From: SZUA-309 sp965233675
GTDB taxonomy: Bacteria > Pseudomonadota > Gammaproteobacteria > Pseudomonadales > Azotimanducaceae
Reading direction: 5' to 3'
Assembly: GCA_965233675.1 (NCBI GenBank)
Contig: OZ247498.1
Location: forward strand, 4,402,001-4,466,000
DNA: 64,000 bases
Part shown: positions 60,567 to 64,000 of the stretch, in pieces
Position numbering within the stretch: the first letter of the stretch is position 1
Layout of the letters: each line of letters begins with the position of its first letter
Notes under the pieces: generated by a model
What the model was told of the DNA's origin: nothing
Database searches by the model: none
Seen by the model: the letters and a program-made list of their open reading frames with translations, nothing else
Made by a program: the position numbers and the translations under genes

Positions 60567-61913
60567 ATGGCTCAGTATCTGGGTAGCAGTGACGAAGAGC
60601 GTCGCTCACTGATTGCACGGTCGCGAAGCGGCGATATGACCGTATCGAATCGGGAGGTGGCAGAAGCCTTCGCCATCGACCCCAACTACGATCCCTACGA
60701 GGTGCCTCTCGAAGATGTGGATCCCTCCCATCCCACTCTCTTTCTGCACGGCACGCACTGGCCGCATCTGAAGCGGCTGCGGGAAGAAGACCCGGTGCAC
60801 TTTCATGAAGAGAGCATGTTCGGACCTTACTGGTCGGTGACCAGGATGGAAGACATCAAGTATGTGGACTCCCATCACGAGATATTCTCTTCGCAGCAGG
60901 AGAAAGGCGGGATCGCGCTGGGTGGTGTGCCGGACCGGGCGGACGAGTACTCGCTGCCGATGTTCATTCAGGAAGATCCGCCGAAACATGATGACCAACG
61001 CAAAGTGGTCGCCCCCATGTTCACGCCGCGAAATCTCGCTGATCTGAAGCCGCTGATCCGGGAACGGGCGGGGAACATCCTCGATGATCTGCCTCGCAAC
61101 GAGGAATTCAACTGGGTGCGGCACGTGTCGGTGGAGCTCACCGGCCAGATGCTGGCCACTCTGTTCGATGTGCCGCAGGAAGACCGGCTGCGGCTGATCG
61201 ACTGGTCCGACACCATTCAGAATCTCGGCGACCCGGACGAATTCGAAAATCCGGAAGAAGGCTTCAAGAAGCTGTTCGAATGCCTCGCCTACTTTCAGGA
61301 GTACTACGAAGCCCGCAAGAAAGAGCCGCCTAAGTTCGATCTGATCTCATTGCTCGCCCATGATCCGGCAACCAGCAATATGGAACCCCAGGAGCTGCTT
61401 GGGAATGTGATGCTGCTGATCGTCGGCGGCAACGATACCACCCGGAATTCCATATCCGGTGGGGTGCTGGCCCTGAACGAGCATCCGGCCCAGTACGAAA
61501 AGCTGATGCAGAATCCCGGCCTGATCCCGAAGATGGTTCCGGAGATCATCCGCTGGCAATCACCGGTTGCGCACATGGCGCGCACTGCCATGGAAGACAC
61601 GGTGCTCGGTGGCAAACAGATCCGCAAGAACGACCGGGTCTGCATGTGGTACATCTCCGGGAATCGGGATGCGGACGCCATCGAGAACCCGGACGAATTC
61701 ATCATCGATCGGGAAAATCCGCGCGGACATACGGCGTTCGGATTCGGCGTTCATCGCTGTGTCGGAAACCGGTTGGCGGAGATGCAGCTTGAAGTGATCT
61801 GGGAAGAGATCATGAAGCGTTTCTCCAAAGTAGAGGTCACCGGCGAACCAGCCGGGCTGGCTTCCAGCTTCATTCACGGGATCCGGGAACTGCCGGTTAC
61901 CTTGCGGGAGTAG
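60567..61913 (+). CDS. cytochrome P450, CYP153-like, second copy
   Basis: A 448-residue P450. Start MAQYLGSSDEE at 60567 with GGAGACAGAC upstream. The I-helix LLIVGGNDTTRNSISGGVLALNEHP, ExxR in PEIIRWQSPVAHMARTA and heme loop FGFGVHRCVGNRLAEMQLEVIWEEI are all closer to the classical CYP153 sequences than those of the P450 at 44555. The N-terminal 60 residues are longer, as in CYP153 enzymes. No ferredoxin or reductase gene adjoins. An alpha/beta hydrolase follows after 84 bases. Confidence 0.93.
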   Translation: MAQYLGSSDEERRSLIARSRSGDMTVSNREVAEAFAIDPNYDPYEVPLEDVDPSHPTLFLHGTHWPHLKRLREEDPVHFHEESMFGPYWSVTRMEDIKYVDSHHEIFSSQQEKGGIALGGVPDRADEYSLPMFIQEDPPKHDDQRKVVAPMFTPRNLADLKPLIRERAGNILDDLPRNEEFNWVRHVSVELTGQMLATLFDVPQEDRLRLIDWSDTIQNLGDPDEFENPEEGFKKLFECLAYFQEYYEARKKEPPKFDLISLLAHDPATSNMEPQELLGNVMLLIVGGNDTTRNSISGGVLALNEHPAQYEKLMQNPGLIPKMVPEIIRWQSPVAHMARTAMEDTVLGGKQIRKNDRVCMWYISGNRDADAIENPDEFIIDRENPRGHTAFGFGVHRCVGNRLAEMQLEVIWEEIMKRFSKVEVTGEPAGLASSFIHGIRELPVTLRE

Positions 61914-61997
61914 GCGTCCCGCAGCGGCTTGCCGCAGAGCAGCGTATGCCGCGGTGCTACGGACCGCGGAATCTGGGGAGATCAGGGGAGATCAGAT

Positions 61998-63248
61998 ATG
62001 GCGCTGACATTGCCCGGCGCGGCGGAGTGGGCCGCACTGTGCGCCGAGGACGGTGAGTTCGTCCTCGCCGCCAGGCACTGGAATGGGGGATTGAAACTCA
62101 CGGTTGGTGAGGAGGTTCGCTCACTGAAGCTGGACGATGGATCGGTGTCGGCCGGTGCCGCGGCTGAAGGGGTGATCGAGTTCAGCGGTCCGGAGGCGGT
62201 ATGGGCCCGATTCTTCGAAACCGCTCCACCACGATTTCACAATGACTTCATGGCCAATGTGGCGACGGGCTCAGGCCTTGCTCGTGGCGGTGCGGAGCTT
62301 GTCTACGCTCAGTATTACGGCGCGGCGATGCGGGCGCTGGAACTGCTGCGAGCGGGGGCCGGCGACGGGCCTGTGTTGAGTGTTCAGTCACCGCTGGGCG
62401 CGCATGATGCGCCCGTTGGCCGCTATGTGCACGTGGATATCGGCGGCCACGATCACCGCATCTACTACGAGGAAGCCGGGCAGGGTATTCCGCTGCTGCT
62501 GCAGCATACGGCCGGTTGTCATGGCAGCCAGTGGCGGCACCTGTTCGAGGCGCCGGAGATCACCAGCCGGTGCCGGCTGATCGCCTATGATCTTCCCTAT
62601 CACGGCAAGTCTGTGCCGCCTGTTTCTAAAGACTGGTGGGCGGAACGCTACGACCTGAAGGGCGAATTTCTCCGTTCCGTCCCGCTGGCGCTGTCGGAAG
62701 TGCTGGGCCTGGAACGGCCGGTGTTCATGGGTTGCTCTGTGGGTGGGTTGCTGGCGCTCGATCTGGCCTGCAGCTATCCGGAAGCGTTCCGTTCCGTGAT
62801 TTCTGTGGAAGGCGCGTTGAAGATCGAAGGCAGCCAGACGCTTCTGCAGGAACTGTGGCACCCCGAGGTGAGCAACGAGTACAAAGCCCGGCTCATGGAA
62901 GGCCTGATGTCGCCCACGTCACCGAAGCCCTATCGGAAAGAAACCAGCTTTGTGTACGCCAGTGGCTGGCCTCCGGTCTTCCTGGGCGATCTCTACTACT
63001 ACCTGGAAGAGTTCGATCTGAGGGAATCAGCCAGCGGCATCGACACCCGCCAGGTGGGCGTGCACATCCTTTCCGGCGAGTACGATTACAGTGGCACCAG
63101 CGAGCTGGGCCGCGCAGCCCACGAGGCGATCGACGGATCCACCTGGACGGAAATGAAAGGCGTCGGGCACTTCCCGATGTCGGAAAATCCGGAAGCCTTT
63201 ATCGGCTATCTGCTGCCGATTCTGGCCCAGGTCGCTGATTCGGGCTGA
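61998..63248 (+). CDS. alpha/beta hydrolase with extra N-terminal domain
   Basis: A 416-residue protein. The start MALTLPGAAEW (ATG 61998) follows two tandem ggggagatca units (61975-61994) that give GGGGAG sites. Residues 1-140 form a separate domain (AARHWNGGLKLTVGEEVRSLKLDDGSV, VWARFFETAPPRFHNDFMAN) resembling a SCP2/hydrolase-associated module. The hydrolase domain from about 140 has RIYYEEAGQGIPLLLQHTAGCHGSQWRHL, nucleophile FMGCSVGGLLALDLA, acid in LSGEYDYSG and base His in GVGHFPMSENPEAF. Probably coexpressed with the P450 upstream. Substrate unknown. Confidence 0.82.
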   Translation: MALTLPGAAEWAALCAEDGEFVLAARHWNGGLKLTVGEEVRSLKLDDGSVSAGAAAEGVIEFSGPEAVWARFFETAPPRFHNDFMANVATGSGLARGGAELVYAQYYGAAMRALELLRAGAGDGPVLSVQSPLGAHDAPVGRYVHVDIGGHDHRIYYEEAGQGIPLLLQHTAGCHGSQWRHLFEAPEITSRCRLIAYDLPYHGKSVPPVSKDWWAERYDLKGEFLRSVPLALSEVLGLERPVFMGCSVGGLLALDLACSYPEAFRSVISVEGALKIEGSQTLLQELWHPEVSNEYKARLMEGLMSPTSPKPYRKETSFVYASGWPPVFLGDLYYYLEEFDLRESASGIDTRQVGVHILSGEYDYSGTSELGRAAHEAIDGSTWTEMKGVGHFPMSENPEAFIGYLLPILAQVADSG

Positions 63249-63300
63249 AACCCGAGCTGAGGCTGGCTTGAGCTGGGAGATCTCCGGAGGAGACGGAGCT

Positions 63301-63705
63301 TCAGTGGCGTGCGGCTCGCAGGGCACCCTGAGGCTGCTCGGTTTCGCGGGAGGTCTGACCGGTCTCCTGCATGGAAAGGATGTAGCGGCCGAGTCGCTGG
63401 CCGGCTTCTTCCTTGCTTTCGTACGGACCTATCTCACCTTCCCGGGAGGCGAAGTACCAGCCATCCTTCATTTCCAGTATCCGCTTCGCGGACTCTGGGG
63501 AATTCAGATTATCCAGGATCAGGTTCGCGCCCTTGGCGACCCGTGCGGCTGCTTCCGAGAATGGCAGGTCGAGTACCTGGGTCTGTTCGTTGACGCGGAA
63601 GCTGACCTGGGCCTTGTCGTTGGCTTCGTCGGCGTGCACCACCATGAACAGCGTGCCGCTTTCGGTGAACAGGCGTCCTTCCAGTCGATTCATATTGCAG
63701 CTCAT
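63301..63705 (-). CDS. DUF6316-like hypothetical protein
   Basis: A 134-residue cytosolic protein starting at MSCNMNRLEG (ATG 63705, AGGAG ahead; GTG 63711 is an alternative). The C-terminal GWYFASREGEIGPYESKEEAGQRLGRYI is typical of a small family (DUF6316) of marine and soil gammaproteobacteria. The first part is beta-rich (RLFTESGTLFMVVHAD, AQVSFRVNEQTQVLDLPFSEAAARVAKGANLIL). Function unknown. Confidence 0.7.
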   Translation of the reverse strand: MSCNMNRLEGRLFTESGTLFMVVHADEANDKAQVSFRVNEQTQVLDLPFSEAAARVAKGANLILDNLNSPESAKRILEMKDGWYFASREGEIGPYESKEEAGQRLGRYILSMQETGQTSRETEQPQGALRAARH

Positions 63706-64000
63706 GGTCACTCCTGATGTTTCTGTAGAACCGCAAATCTTTTCCGGCCCTACTGGTTGGCAGAAATGTTATGAAGCCATCGGCTATGGTTCCGTGATGC
63801 AGTTCACAAAACGGGGGAAGTCAGAGAAATCAGCGCTTGTGAGCCATCTGATGACCTGCTAGGCCCGGGAGCCCATAGAGATAGCGCCGCTTGCGAGCAT
63901 GCAGGGGCGGCGCCAGGGAATCGAACGCCCGGAGCGGATAGTCTGTGGTTGGGCCCTGTCAGATGGCCAGCGGCGCAATACTGGCGACGGCTTGCGGGTC
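63706..64000. other. no supportable gene to the window edge
   Basis: The final 295 bases hold no complete gene. A minus-strand stretch reads QGPTTDYPLRAFDSLAPPL and could be the end of a protein entering from the right edge, but an in-frame stop upstream of it argues against this. Confidence 0.4.

Noticed and set aside
63900..63935. tRNA-like GTTCGATTCC on the minus strand
   Set aside because: No consistent T-stem, acceptor stem or CCA end could be formed around it.

Overview
The window looks like chromosome of a high-GC gammaproteobacterium. The first 7 kb carries a glutathione-type GshA and the enterobacterial/pseudomonad neighbourhood pckA, hslO, hslR, yrfG, nudE, cysQ. Later genes include a ZapG/YhcB protein, a TonB-dependent receptor, and many lipoproteins and outer-membrane-type proteins. 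Two CYP153-like P450s, a GMC oxidoreductase, an acyl-CoA-dehydrogenase-like flavoprotein and a PhyH dioxygenase suggest a free-living, probably aquatic or marine, degrader of hydrophobic substrates. Genus cannot be assigned from the sequence alone. No rRNA, tRNA, CRISPR array, insertion sequence or prophage gene was recognised.

Layout. 0-7 kb: housekeeping genes (gshA partial, pckA, hslO, hslR, yrfG; divergent nudE, cysQ). 6.9-7.6 kb: a gene-poor stretch with direct and inverted repeats around a near-consensus LexA operator, followed by an unlisted 52-residue membrane protein. 7.7-13.4 kb: single metabolic and hypothetical genes, with cysK. 13.4-17.0 kb: two consecutive gamma-glutamyltransferase paralogues. 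17.0-23.8 kb: a compact nine-gene minus-strand operon that I regard as the main discovery candidate. It encodes a MotA/TolQ/ExbB-like integral membrane protein, an ExbD-like single-pass protein, a lytic transglycosylase, a SPOR-like protein, lipoproteins, helical periplasmic proteins and a glycine-zipper protein. 24.7-29 kb: a membrane protein/XRE pair, then a tryptophan-tryptophylquinone amine dehydrogenase (large subunit, small subunit, cytochrome c) with none of the usual maturation genes between them, and an M20 peptidase. 29-40 kb: a CBM9/DUF5916 barrel, pterin dehydratase, zapG, a carbamoylase/GMC pair, an acyltransferase, an SH3 protein/metalloprotease pair, and VOC and other lipoproteins. 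40.8-63.7 kb: an accessory catabolic region with a TonB receptor, SDRs, two CYP153-like P450s, serine and alpha/beta hydrolases, an aldo/keto reductase, a sodium:solute symporter, methyltransferases, an orphan molybdopterin oxidoreductase and an arylsulfatase.

How the genes may work together (inference). GshA, the two GGTs and CysK would support glutathione and cysteine turnover. CysQ and CysK belong to sulfur assimilation. The TonB receptor, P450s, SDRs, GMC oxidoreductase and hydrolases fit uptake and oxidation of hydrophobic compounds. The nine-gene envelope operon has the parts list of a proton-motive-force-driven machine acting at or across peptidoglycan; its function is unknown to me.

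Start codons were chosen by ribosome-binding site, signal peptide and family length. Where the choice is uncertain the entry says so.
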